Positions 26,466 to 33,639 of a stretch of DNA of 49,816 bases are shown piece by piece. The translations under genes were made by a program, and so were the position numbers. The stretch is from a virus: IMG/VR virus record IMGVR_UViG_3300007734_000716, positions 1 through 49,816 of that record; one strand, 5' to 3'. The notes beneath the pieces are model-generated. The model was not told the DNA's origin. It searched no databases and saw only the letters and a program-made list of their open reading frames with translations. Every line of letters begins with the position of its first letter. The stretch's first letter is position 1.

Positions 26466-26952
26466 AGTTTGTCCTTATATCTACTAAAACATCATTATAG
26501 GTTAATTCATGTTTTTCTTTTGCAAACTCAATACTTAATAAATATCTTGTTGTTTCAAAATTATACACTGTATGTTCTACTTGTGTGTTAAATATATAAT
26601 AGGTGTTAAGTTTATATGGTAGCTCTTCTATTTTAAATACTTCTTCATCTCTATCAGGACCAAATACACAGAAGCTTTTTGAGTGAGGGGTCAATAACAT
26701 ATTAATGCCAACACCACGTCTTGTGTCGGTATGCCAATCATAGCAAGTATACGGGTCTAGTTTAAGAATGCCTGCAATAAAGTCATACCGTTTAACTAAC
26801 CATCTAAAAAAGTCATCTTGAAATAAAACCTCAGGTGGTACTAACTTAGCTTTAAAGTTAAAGTAGTCTATCCATTCGGTTGAGTTATGGGCAACATGAA
26901 GAAGACCTTGTGTTATAGTAGATTTCTTTTGTATTTCATAAAATGGTTTCAT
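26458..26952 (-). CDS. 2OG-Fe(II) oxygenase-like protein beside DNA polymerase
   Basis: 164 residues. The iron triad is H74-x-D76 (DWHTDTRRG) and H127 (QVEHTVYNF), with R136 nine residues later (TTRYLLSIEF) as the 2-oxoglutarate ligand, on a double-stranded beta helix pattern. The V-G-I-N-M-L-L-T and Y-I-F-N-T-Q-x-E-H-T segments resemble aspartyl/asparaginyl hydroxylase-like proteins found in cyanophages. It differs throughout from the oxygenase at 2932-3519. The gene is coupled to the polymerase (TAATG), suggesting an early function such as modifying DNA, nucleotides or a host protein. Confidence 0.75.
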   Translation of the reverse strand: MKPFYEIQKKSTITQGLLHVAHNSTEWIDYFNFKAKLVPPEVLFQDDFFRWLVKRYDFIAGILKLDPYTCYDWHTDTRRGVGINMLLTPHSKSFCVFGPDRDEEVFKIEELPYKLNTYYIFNTQVEHTVYNFETTRYLLSIEFAKEKHELTYNDVLVDIRTNYE

Positions 26953-28820
26953 TAACAGTCTCCATAACTTTGACCATGTTTAGCTTCACACGCTACAGGT
27001 AACCCATCAGCCCAAGTAGGTGCAGTGGACATGACATCGGTAATATATTTTATAGCATTATCTAAATCAGTGTCAGGCACAACACATACAACCGCATCAT
27101 GCACAGTTAATACAGGCTTATACTTATCATTAATCTTAATCATTTGTTCGCCTACTACAATACGAGCAAGTGCTTGAACCACATTCTCTACGACTGAGCC
27201 TCCCCATAATGAGATATAACCTTTTCTAGATTTATACACAAACTTATCTTTACCATCTACCTTTTCTTTCTTTAGCTCTGGGTAATGAATATATAATCCG
27301 TTGGGTAATTTAATACCATCTTTAGTTACAAGTAAGCATTTGTGTTCACCTAAGTAATAAGGTTTGCTATCTTCTCCCCAGTTAGCCATGTCAGCTAAAG
27401 CTTTATCACAATCAGCCCAAAGTTTTATTACCTTATCATTTAATTGGCGATACACTTTAACTAAGTTTTGACATTCATCGTCAGGTAAATCAGCACCAGG
27501 CGGTTGAGTTTTTAATGTATGTTGTAGCTTGCTCCACCCAGTCCCATAACCTAAACCTAGTGTGCAAGTCTTGCCTACAAAACGTTCTACTGGGTCAGCC
27601 TTTGTGATAGTCCTACCATACACAGTTGATGCAAACTCACAATAAACATCTCGGTTGTCTTTATATAATTGAACGATGTCGTCTTGCCCTGCTAGCCATA
27701 CAAGTATCCGAGCTTCAATTTGAGATGAGTCACAGTTAATAACTTTATACTTTAGCGGTGCTTCTACTGCGTTTTTTAATGCTTTCTTTTTCTTGTCACG
27801 TGAAGGCAAGTTTTGGAAGTTTACTTTGTCTGAGCCTGCCCATCGCCCTGTATGAGCACCATAGTATTTAAGTGGAATAGGAAGTTTGCCTTTATTACGT
27901 GATGCTATACCTAAGAATCTCTCTATTCTTGACTCTTCGATTGTTGACTTAGTGCCTAGACGGACAGCACATAGTTCCTGTATAAAAGGGTCTTCATGTT
28001 CGGTTAGTTCTATAAACCCTGTATCGTTTTTAGCCAACGCAAATGTATCTTTGCCTGTCGTTGGTGATACTTTCATAGGAACGGGAATATTTAATTCAGT
28101 AAGGAGTTCTGCAAATTGCTTATTAGATGCTAGCTTTTTTCTTACACATTCTTCATCTTCACAGTTTAATCTACTCATCAACGCACCTAGCACCTCTTTC
28201 TTTTCCGCTTCGACTTCTTCTAATCTAGAAGTTAATAAAGCATCATCTAGTTGAAGTGTTGGCTCGGTATACATTCTTAGTGTAATGTCTATGAGTTTTA
28301 ATTCATTTGCGGGAAAGTCTTGGGCTAATACATTATAAAGTTTATAGGTAAGTTCTACATCGTTTTTACAATACTCACCATACTGTTTTAAATCGTCAAT
28401 ATCAAAGTCTTCTAAGCGTTTACCTTTAGCATCGATAACTTCTGTGCCTTTTCTACCTAATTCGTAACGTTCGACAAGAGCTGCGAGAGAGCCACCCACA
28501 TCCACGCCATGCTTAGCACGAGCCATGCCAAGAGTATCAAGATAAATAGCTGGGACAATGTTAAAAATAAACGAAAGAATAGCTCCATCGAATTGTGTAT
28601 TATGGCAAAGTAAGATGGCTTCGTTCCAATCAATCTCCATAAGTCTGTTTTTAATATGGTTATGAGTGCCTGTAATCCATTCAGTTTCTTGGTCGTCAAT
28701 CTTAACGCCCACTCCAATAACTTGAAATCTTTCATCGCGTATGTATTCCTCTGTGGTTAGGTTTGATAGACTGAAACCCTGTTCGTAAAAGGTTTCAAAG
28801 TCAAGTGTGATTAAGTTCAT
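26952..28820 (-). CDS. polA: DNA polymerase I, family A, with 3'-5' exonuclease
   Basis: 622 residues. Exonuclease residues are D7 and E9 (LDFET), D78 (NTQFDG) and D154 (YCKNDVE). Polymerase motif A is D364 (INCDSSQIEAR), motif B is R413, K417 and Y425 (RFVGKTCTLGLGYG), and motif C is H574-D575 (TVHDAV). There is no 5'-3' exonuclease domain. The residue matching E. coli Phe762 is L421, a Leu-type polymerase. It is the replicative enzyme of the phage, working with the primase-helicase. The start overlaps the preceding stop (ATGA) and has little Shine-Dalgarno sequence, so translation is probably coupled. Confidence 0.95.
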   Translation of the reverse strand: MNLITLDFETFYEQGFSLSNLTTEEYIRDERFQVIGVGVKIDDQETEWITGTHNHIKNRLMEIDWNEAILLCHNTQFDGAILSFIFNIVPAIYLDTLGMARAKHGVDVGGSLAALVERYELGRKGTEVIDAKGKRLEDFDIDDLKQYGEYCKNDVELTYKLYNVLAQDFPANELKLIDITLRMYTEPTLQLDDALLTSRLEEVEAEKKEVLGALMSRLNCEDEECVRKKLASNKQFAELLTELNIPVPMKVSPTTGKDTFALAKNDTGFIELTEHEDPFIQELCAVRLGTKSTIEESRIERFLGIASRNKGKLPIPLKYYGAHTGRWAGSDKVNFQNLPSRDKKKKALKNAVEAPLKYKVINCDSSQIEARILVWLAGQDDIVQLYKDNRDVYCEFASTVYGRTITKADPVERFVGKTCTLGLGYGTGWSKLQHTLKTQPPGADLPDDECQNLVKVYRQLNDKVIKLWADCDKALADMANWGEDSKPYYLGEHKCLLVTKDGIKLPNGLYIHYPELKKEKVDGKDKFVYKSRKGYISLWGGSVVENVVQALARIVVGEQMIKINDKYKPVLTVHDAVVCVVPDTDLDNAIKYITDVMSTAPTWADGLPVACEAKHGQSYGDC

Positions 28821-29089
28821 AAGGTTGATAATAGTAACAGAATAGCTACTACGATTGCAAACATTATTTTTTCATTACGTTTTTCTTTTTTATCTGTTAA
28901 GTCTGGTTTATATGGTGCACCCCACGCCTCTCTTGCACTTCGTGGAGTAGGTTTATCAAAGGCATCAGGCTGAAAAAACCTCCAACCTTTCTTGGCGTTC
29001 TTAGCAAATACTTTCATTTGCCATGCTTCAAATTCTTTAATTGCAAGTCTTGCGTTAGGGTCAAAGTTATTTAATTTTGCGTTTTGCAC
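28817..29089 (-). CDS. Small C-terminally membrane-anchored protein (GTG start)
   Basis: 90 residues if the GTG at 29089 is used: AAAGGAG stands seven bases before it, and it lies after the end of the upstream gene. A longer frame from 29236 would overlap that gene. Residues 15-30 are a helix (IKEFEAWQMKVFAK). A conserved-looking F-D-K-P-T-P-R-S-A-R-E-A-W-G-A-P follows. The last 18 residues are a hydrophobic anchor (FAIVVAILLLLSTL). Coupled to the polymerase gene. Function unknown. Confidence 0.7.
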   Translation of the reverse strand: MQNAKLNNFDPNARLAIKEFEAWQMKVFAKNAKKGWRFFQPDAFDKPTPRSAREAWGAPYKPDLTDKKEKRNEKIMFAIVVAILLLLSTL

Positions 29090-29111
29090 AATATTTCTCC
29101 TTTGTTTTTTA

Positions 29112-29306
29112 TTATTTTGCGTATTTTTCAAATTCGTTACGGCATTCGATGGAGCACCAACGGCGGTCATCTTTGACTGGGTCTTCACACCATATACATT
29201 TCCCTGTTTGATTAGAAGGTTTTTTGATTTTATCATGTGCGTTCCTTACTCCCATATCAATCATGTGTTGCATTAAATCGTTGGCTACGTCAGCATCATC
29301 ACTCAT
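29112..29306 (-). CDS. Small zinc-finger protein
   Basis: 64 residues; ATG overlaps the preceding stop (ATGA). C37-x-x-C40 (CIWC) and C51-x3-C55 (CSIEC) can bind zinc, and the N-terminal half is a helix. The arrangement resembles TraR/DksA-like or similar short phage zinc fingers, which can bind RNA polymerase or nucleic acid. The distance between the Cys pairs is shorter than in DksA. Role unproven. Confidence 0.65.
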   Translation of the reverse strand: MSDDADVANDLMQHMIDMGVRNAHDKIKKPSNQTGKCIWCEDPVKDDRRWCSIECRNEFEKYAK

Positions 29307-29539
29307 CTTACAAATTCTTTATCCCTTGATTGAATATAAAAATACTTACGCCACACTCCACCTCTAGGTTGAGCCTTCGGTAAACTAATTAAGCCTTTCT
29401 TATCTAGCTCTCTTATTCTTTGATGACTACCATGTGCGTGTAATATGATATGGTTTCTTCCTGCGTTTGGGTGGTCTTCCATATATTGATTTACGATTGC
29501 GATGAGTTCTTCATCTGTTTTTACTTTAAAATTACTCAT
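29303..29539 (-). CDS. Hypothetical protein, possibly winged-helix
   Basis: 78 residues from the ATG at 29539, which shares one base with the upstream TAA; a GTG four codons earlier lies too close to the GGAGA. The sequence N-A-G-R-N-H-I-I-L-H-A-H-G-S-H-Q-R-I-R-E-L-D-K-K-G-L-I (about 25-52) looks like a small winged helix with a basic recognition helix, ending in a beta strand R-G-G-V-W-R-K-Y-F-Y-I. It may bind DNA. Confidence 0.6.
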   Translation of the reverse strand: MSNFKVKTDEELIAIVNQYMEDHPNAGRNHIILHAHGSHQRIRELDKKGLISLPKAQPRGGVWRKYFYIQSRDKEFVR

Positions 29540-29736
29540 TAAAACAAACACTCTCCTACTAAATTAAATGCTGATGTAAAGACTTCGGTATGATTTGGCT
29601 CTTTAGGCACTTCTAGTTTTACTACCTTAACATGAGGATTGGTTTCTGTAAACCACTTAGCCTCCTTGACAGACCATCGATGTTTGCGTATGACTTCACC
29701 CTCATCGTCCACTACTGCATAACTAAACGGAATCAT
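29539..29736 (-). CDS. Hypothetical protein
   Basis: 65 residues from the ATG at 29736 (AAGGAAGT directly upstream). It has the beta-rich start IPFSYAVVDDEGEVIRKHRW, a short helix S-V-K-E-A-K-W-F and a strand V-K-V-V-K-L-E-V. The ATG overlaps the stop of the small gene before it (ATGA). No family recognised. Confidence 0.62.
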   Translation of the reverse strand: MIPFSYAVVDDEGEVIRKHRWSVKEAKWFTETNPHVKVVKLEVPKEPNHTEVFTSAFNLVGECLF

Positions 29737-29882
29737 TTTACTTCCTTCCACCAATATCTATGCCCTCTAATTTTCTTTAAAAAAGCATGCCACCTTTTAT
29801 GTTTATCTGATGTTCTCATCTTAACGTATCTTCTAAATCTTTTTTGTATATTCCAAGTAGCGTTGCACTTATACACAATCAT
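29733..29882 (-). CDS. Very small basic protein
   Basis: 49 residues, rich in Arg, Lys and Trp (N-I-Q-K-R-F-R-R-Y-V-K-M-R-T, then K-H-K-R-W-H-A-F-L-K-K-I-R-G-H-R-Y-W-W). The ATG at 29882 has GAGGATAAC upstream inside the preceding gene, and its TGA overlaps the next ATG. It accounts for the stretch 29755-29868. Possibly nucleic-acid binding by charge alone. Confidence 0.6.
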   Translation of the reverse strand: MIVYKCNATWNIQKRFRRYVKMRTSDKHKRWHAFLKKIRGHRYWWKEVK

Positions 29883-30093
29883 CTTTGTTATCCTCTTCTA
29901 TTAACTTTGCACCTTCAGCTAAACCCATGTTATATGCTACTTTCCAAGCCTCCCACATCTTTTCATCATCATACTTTAAAGCACATAATGAAGGGCTTTG
30001 TAAAAAGAATCTCTCATACCATAATGTAAATGCTTGTTTGTCGGTTCTCAATATGTTATGCGGAAATGGTTTTTTAATTGGGTCTTCAATCAT
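29869..30093 (-). CDS. Hypothetical protein
   Basis: 74 residues from the ATG at 30093, which overlaps the preceding stop (ATGA) and has GGAG nine bases before it. The middle has F-T-L-W-Y-E-R-F-F-L-Q-S-P-S and the end D-E-K-M-W-E-A-W-K-V-A-Y-N-M-G-L-A-E-G. The W-x-A-W-x-x-A-Y/W-x-x-G pattern is common in short phage proteins of unknown role. Confidence 0.65.
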   Translation of the reverse strand: MIEDPIKKPFPHNILRTDKQAFTLWYERFFLQSPSLCALKYDDEKMWEAWKVAYNMGLAEGAKLIEEDNKDDCV

Positions 30094-30293
30094 TTCAATA
30101 TACTCCAACAGATTTGTAGCTTATTCCAAAACGATAACTTCTTTGAGTTTGCTACTGTATAATCTGCTAATGCTTTTTGTATGCCTGCCTGCAATATAAC
30201 TTCTCTACCTGCTTGGTTCATATCAAGCGTTAATTTGCAATCGCCTTGTTTTGTATCTTTAATGCTTACTACTTTTATATATGGTTTAGCCAT
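30090..30293 (-). CDS. Hypothetical protein
   Basis: 67 residues with AAGGAGAGA before the ATG. It is a beta strand (PYIKVVSIKD), a C-K-L-T-L-D-M strand, then a long helix A-G-R-E-V-I-L-Q-A-G-I-Q-K-A-L. Such short proteins of the form strand-strand-helix are frequent in phage early regions. Function unknown. Confidence 0.65.
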   Translation of the reverse strand: MAKPYIKVVSIKDTKQGDCKLTLDMNQAGREVILQAGIQKALADYTVANSKKLSFWNKLQICWSILK

Positions 30294-30303
30294 TCTTCTC
30301 TCC

Positions 30304-30522
30304 TTATGGTGTTAATGTTCTTTGTTCAAAACATTCTAGGTGCGACTTCGCATACATATTTGGTCTGATTTCTTCATAAAGTTCGCCTTGTATGCATTTT
30401 AAATTCATACTATATTTCTTTTGTGTATGAGCATATTGCATGACTGCCCAAGTTAAACAACACCCAATAATGAATCCTACTACTGTAAACCCTGTGCCTT
30501 GGTATTTATTGTCTTCCATCAT
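30304..30522 (-). CDS. Small membrane protein
   Basis: 72 residues. Residues 10-29 (TGFTVVGFIIGCCLTWAVMQ) form one membrane span; the rest is soluble and contains two further Cys (L-K-C-I and L-E-C-F). The two start codons ATG-ATG follow GGAGGAC; the second has better spacing and would give 71 residues. The first overlaps the preceding TGA. Role unknown. Confidence 0.62.
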   Translation of the reverse strand: MMEDNKYQGTGFTVVGFIIGCCLTWAVMQYAHTQKKYSMNLKCIQGELYEEIRPNMYAKSHLECFEQRTLTP

Positions 30523-30758
30523 AGTCCTCCGTTAGCTTCAATTAATCTTTTTGTGGATTCCTTATAACTTTTAATGCCTGTAATCTTTTCAGCATTAGCT
30601 TCATCTTTGTATAGTGGCGTTATTACTATGTTATGTTTTTTTGTTGGCAAGTCTTTTATCCATGATAGTTCTTTAGGTCGTGTTTGCATAATGCTTGACC
30701 ACACGAGGTCTCCGTGACTATTGAATTCTTCGATTGCCCATGCGTATGGGTCTTTCAT
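30519..30758 (-). CDS. Hypothetical protein
   Basis: 79 residues, TAGGAGAC before the ATG. It contains P-Y-A-W-A-I-E-E-F near the start, P-K-E-L-S-W-I-K-D-L in the middle and a Lys-rich helical end. No domain is recognised. It lies between the SleB-type hydrolase and the small membrane protein. Confidence 0.62.
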   Translation of the reverse strand: MKDPYAWAIEEFNSHGDLVWSSIMQTRPKELSWIKDLPTKKHNIVITPLYKDEANAEKITGIKSYKESTKRLIEANGGL

Positions 30759-30767
30759 TTTTGTCTC

Positions 30768-31121
30768 CTAGTAGAATACATGGTTGTTTATTATAACACG
30801 TGGTTTCATTCCCCACTGATTGTTTAATGCGACGTTGTGAAAATTCGTTGCACCTTTAGAATAATCTCTTGCTTTTAAATGTAATATCTCGTATGCAATT
30901 TTATAATATGATGTATTCTTTAACGCCTGTGGCGATGGTGGTTTTAGTTTACCATACCAAGAAAACTGATAGGGCTTTTTCATTTCAGTGCATATGTTTT
31001 CAGGTTTAAAATCGGCACGTCGGTATAACACGTAGCCTACGGCAATTTGCCCTGCGATGCCCTCTCCCCTTGCTTCCATGAATATAGTTGTGGCGAGACA
31101 CGCCAATGCTTGGTCTATCAT
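30768..31121 (-). CDS. Cell wall hydrolase, SleB/Hydrolase_2-like
   Basis: 117 residues, strong AAGGAGG upstream. The motif T-I-F-M-E16-A-R-G-E-G-I-A-G-Q-I-A-V-G-Y-V-L-Y-R-R, then P-Y-Q-F-S-W, A-T-N-F-H and the C-terminal N-N-H-V-F-Y are typical of the SleB-type lytic hydrolase domain, which cuts peptidoglycan. E16 is the likely catalytic acid. It has no signal peptide. This is a second cell-wall enzyme besides the lysozyme of the late lysis cassette, and it lies in the early arm. It may be a virion or superinfection-related factor or a leftover lysis gene. Confidence 0.82.
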   Translation of the reverse strand: MIDQALACLATTIFMEARGEGIAGQIAVGYVLYRRADFKPENICTEMKKPYQFSWYGKLKPPSPQALKNTSYYKIAYEILHLKARDYSKGATNFHNVALNNQWGMKPRVIINNHVFY

Positions 31122-31164
31122 AGCAACCTCCTTAAATAAGAAACCAGTTACCTAGTCTATTTAA

Positions 31165-31395
31165 TTATTTGTCTTGTGATTGAGTGGATTCAAATTCGAT
31201 GAGCATATCGATTAGATGTCTAGCTTTCTCTAAATCTTTTATGCCGTTTTTGTTTTTCCAACGAGAGACATACTTAATAATATTTCCCTCAATAAATGGA
31301 ATTTTGTTTGCGTAGATATAAATGATGGGTTGGATTGTCATGTCTTTATAATGACTACCATCTACTTGCCTGTTTAATGCACTTCCGTCTGTCAT
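31165..31395 (-). CDS. DUF3310 protein
   Basis: 76 residues. The core G-S-H-Y-K-D-M-T-I-Q-P-I-I-Y-I, then G-N-I-I-K-Y-V-S-R-W-K-N-K-N-G-I-K-D-L-E-K-A-R-H-L-I matches the DUF3310 family, found widely in phages near nucleotide metabolism genes. Its biochemical role is unsettled. The start overlaps the VRR-NUC stop (GTATGA), so the two are coupled. Confidence 0.85.
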   Translation of the reverse strand: MTDGSALNRQVDGSHYKDMTIQPIIYIYANKIPFIEGNIIKYVSRWKNKNGIKDLEKARHLIDMLIEFESTQSQDK

Positions 31396-31679
31396 ACTTC
31401 CTCCTTTACTAGAGTTAATACTTCCTCTATATTACCTTCATTTATAACGATTGCCAAGCCTTGATTAGCTTTGATTTGGTCGATGTTGTATTTTTGCAAC
31501 GCAGTGATTGTGCCCTTTCCTGCTTTACATTCTATAGCGATGAACCTACCTTTGTAGCAGGCGATGATGTCAGGAACGCCACTTCTCCCATATCCTCCAG
31601 TTTGAGGGGAGAAATGATAGCACCCTATCGAGTCGAGAATTTTCTTTACTTTGTGTTTTACTTTTGCTTCTGGTGTCAT
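31392..31679 (-). CDS. VRR-NUC family nuclease
   Basis: 95 residues, AAGGA before the ATG. G-V-P-D37-I-I-A followed by F-I-A-I-E50-C-K52-A-G-K-G and Q62 is the VRR-NUC version of the PD-(D/E)XK fold. Stand-alone phage members are thought to resolve branched DNA such as Holliday junctions. It would help clear recombination intermediates before packaging. The gene overlaps the upstream gene by 110 bases in a different frame, and that overlap is the weakest part of the local annotation. Confidence 0.87.
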   Translation of the reverse strand: MTPEAKVKHKVKKILDSIGCYHFSPQTGGYGRSGVPDIIACYKGRFIAIECKAGKGTITALQKYNIDQIKANQGLAIVINEGNIEEVLTLVKEEV

Positions 31680-32049
31680 GTTTATCCTTAGTTAGTCGTT
31701 CACCTCGTAGTGAATTCAAATCTGTTTCGTGTAATACTATAATATATAACGAGGGTGCTACTTGCCATGCTATGTTCTCTAAGTCTTTCATATCGTCAGG
31801 GCAGATATACAGTTCAGGGTCAGTTATAGCCCATGTATCTACAATCATATTTCCTGTGGGTTCAGCATGGTCAGACCTAGCCTTAGCAAAGGGGAGTTTC
31901 ATTCTAATAAATATAGGTAACGTTTCATCTGTGAATTTCCTTGTATAGTTTTTATCTACGCAAACTACGTAGCTACCATCTGTATGCCACATCGGCACTC
32001 TCCAATGTTTCTTGAGAATATGGTGTGGCATAGGGCAATATACTTTCAT
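31570..32049 (-). CDS. Hypothetical protein with long overlap into the VRR-NUC gene
   Basis: 159 residues with AAAGGGATA before the ATG. Residues 1-115 look folded (W-R-V-P-M-W-H-T-D-G-S-Y-V-V-C-V, then L-Y-I-C-P-D-D-M-K-D-L-E, then S-L-Y-I-I-V-L-H-E-T). The last 44 residues, which overlap the VRR-NUC gene and its leader, are Ser/Lys/Arg-rich and look like a tail acquired by read-through past an original stop. No family recognised. Confidence 0.6.
   Translation of the reverse strand: MKVYCPMPHHILKKHWRVPMWHTDGSYVVCVDKNYTRKFTDETLPIFIRMKLPFAKARSDHAEPTGNMIVDTWAITDPELYICPDDMKDLENIAWQVAPSLYIIVLHETDLNSLRGERLTKDKHDTRSKSKTQSKENSRLDRVLSFLPSNWRIWEKWRS
31695..31716 (-). other. Leader hairpin, copy 1 of a repeated element
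   Basis: Inverted repeat ATTCACTACnnnGTGAAC, ending about 16 bases before the VRR-NUC start. Here it also lies inside the reading frame of the upstream gene. Confidence 0.45.
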
Positions 32050-32062
32050 GTATCCCTTTCTA

Positions 32063-33097
32063 TTATTTAAGTCGTTCTACCATTTTACCATTAACTGTGA
32101 TGTCTATGTTCCATTGTGATGATTTAAAGTTTTCCAAGTGTGTAAGATATTCTTTACTGAAAGTCTGATGTTTCTCTTGTATATATTTAGCAAACTTTTT
32201 CTTGAATACATTGATATAATCACTAGGGTGTGCAAGACTACTTAAATAGTAACCGACATGAAATGATTTCATATAAGTATAGATAGCTTCAACAGGCTTC
32301 TCAAAGAATATCTTATCAGCTAGTAAGATTGCTTCTTTTCGCATCGCATCACTCCACCAATGTGAACCTTTATACTCAGGTATAAGTTCTTCTACTACTT
32401 CTTCTCTGTCTTGATTAAAAGATTCTTTATCCATACAAGTTATAAACGCATACGCACCATTAAGTTTATCTTGATATATATTCATAGCTTCTTTAGATAG
32501 TTTTCTATCAACTGTTCTATACGTAGCAATATAGTGTGCTGATGGGTGAACCTCCATCGTATCCATATTGAATCTCATACCTTTAAATATAGGTAATCGT
32601 ATATCTACGCCATTGTCTCTACGTGCATACACAATACCACCATGATTGATACTTGATTGAAACACGCCATTGGCATAATTCCATGCAGAGAATATCATAC
32701 GCATACCTTGATGAAAGTTATCAGTTACAAACTCTACTGTATTATCTGACCTAATAATTAAATCTACTTTAGGGTTTTTAAAGTCTTTCTGATATGTTCC
32801 TGTTGGAACATGGGTTCTACCATTACTATCCCATTCATGTAATTCTCGCCATCGTTTTAATTCTCTCTTATCCATGCTATCTTTTTTAGCATTGTATTCT
32901 TCTGCCGTTGCAGTTTCAGTTTCCCACTTGTGATAGTAACCTACGTGATACTCTATCTCGCCATTTACTTCTTTCGGATAAAAGTATTTGTAGTTATGGT
33001 TTCTATCAGCAAACGGATACTTGTCTACTGTCCCTCTCCATGGTTTAACGTGTTCTGTGATTCGTTTTAGATGTTCATATCTTAGATTGTTATTCAT
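32063..33097 (-). CDS. Hypothetical protein of 344 residues
   Basis: The start overlaps the preceding TGA (AAATGA) with little Shine-Dalgarno sequence. It is soluble and basic-acidic mixed, with many aromatic residues (Y-F-Y-P-K-E-V, Y-H-V-G-Y-Y-H-K-W). A segment from about 110 to 205 is beta-rich (V-D-L-I-I-R-S-D-N-T-V-E-F, G-G-I-V-Y-A-R-R-D-N-G-V-D-I-R-L). The C-terminal third is helical and Lys/His-rich. No catalytic motif or known family was recognised. Confidence 0.68.
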   Translation of the reverse strand: MNNNLRYEHLKRITEHVKPWRGTVDKYPFADRNHNYKYFYPKEVNGEIEYHVGYYHKWETETATAEEYNAKKDSMDKRELKRWRELHEWDSNGRTHVPTGTYQKDFKNPKVDLIIRSDNTVEFVTDNFHQGMRMIFSAWNYANGVFQSSINHGGIVYARRDNGVDIRLPIFKGMRFNMDTMEVHPSAHYIATYRTVDRKLSKEAMNIYQDKLNGAYAFITCMDKESFNQDREEVVEELIPEYKGSHWWSDAMRKEAILLADKIFFEKPVEAIYTYMKSFHVGYYLSSLAHPSDYINVFKKKFAKYIQEKHQTFSKEYLTHLENFKSSQWNIDITVNGKMVERLK

Positions 33098-33237
33098 TTT
33101 GTATATGCCTTTCCTTTCTCAAAGTTAATAACTAATACTTCATCTTTTGGGTCTCCACCACATATCTTGCATAGAGTTTCCCATACATCTTTCTTTTTAA
33201 AATCATCTTCATATAATTTTACGTGTGCATAATTCAT
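33094..33237 (-). CDS. Small hypothetical protein
   Basis: 47 residues from the ATG at 33237, with an excellent GGGAGG eight bases upstream; a longer frame to 33285 only overlaps the preceding gene. It has D-D-F-K-K-K-D-V-W-E-T-L-C-K-I-C-G-G-D and a strand V-L-V-I-N-F. The C-K-I-C pair could bind metal but lacks a partner pair. Overlaps the preceding TGA (ATGA). Confidence 0.6.
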   Translation of the reverse strand: MNYAHVKLYEDDFKKKDVWETLCKICGGDPKDEVLVINFEKGKAYTK

Positions 33238-33434
33238 TTTGTTTCCTCCCACATTTTTATTTGCTCTAATAATCCCCACGCACATTCGTGCCTACCATAG
33301 ATAATATCGTCTGTGCCATCACTTGTTACATAATCCTCATGATTGTCTTTAGCATCAGCGACATCTTGATTCATTTCTATTTCTTCATTCAACCACTCTT
33401 TAACTTTCTTTAAAACTTCCTCGGCATTACTCAT
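33234..33434 (-). CDS. Small helical protein, paralogue of the 38561-38794 product
   Basis: 66 residues, acidic. The C-terminal half has D-G-T-D-D-I-I-Y-G-R-H-E-C-A-W-G-L-L-E-Q-I, which lines up with D-G-T-Q-D-I-V-H-G-R-Y-E-V-C-R-E-L-L-H-Y-I in the product of 38561-38794. The N-terminal helix K-V-K-E-W-L-N-E-E-I also matches in place. It is therefore one of two paralogues in the early arm. Function unknown. Confidence 0.68.
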   Translation of the reverse strand: MSNAEEVLKKVKEWLNEEIEMNQDVADAKDNHEDYVTSDGTDDIIYGRHECAWGLLEQIKMWEETK

Positions 33435-33591
33435 ATTTTCTCCCTAGTTCTTCAAAAATTTTCTCAAATACTTTTGGTTCAAAGTCTTGCTTGTTATACT
33501 CAAACATTGTTTTCCTACCATTACTATGCTTTACATAGCCTTTCACGATGACGTGACTTACTACTAACTCTTTCTGTTTCTTTTCTACCAT
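33427..33591 (-). CDS. Small hypothetical protein
   Basis: 54 residues, AAGGAGAAAGT before the ATG at 33591. It is a strand (LVVSHVIVKGYVKH) followed by a helix F-E-P-K-V-F-E-K-I-F-E-E-L. The stop overlaps the start of the next gene by eight bases. Kept for its ribosome binding site and coupled overlap. Confidence 0.62.
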   Translation of the reverse strand: MVEKKQKELVVSHVIVKGYVKHSNGRKTMFEYNKQDFEPKVFEKIFEELGRKYE

Positions 33592-33639
33592 ACTTTCTCC
33601 TTAATTGGTGGGGTGTAGTTTAGGCTCATTTCTTTCAAA

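Noticed and set aside
32804-32822. TGTTCC-4-GGAACA palindrome resembling two iterons face to face
   Set aside because: It lies within codons of the 32063-33097 gene, is a single copy, and is most likely chance.
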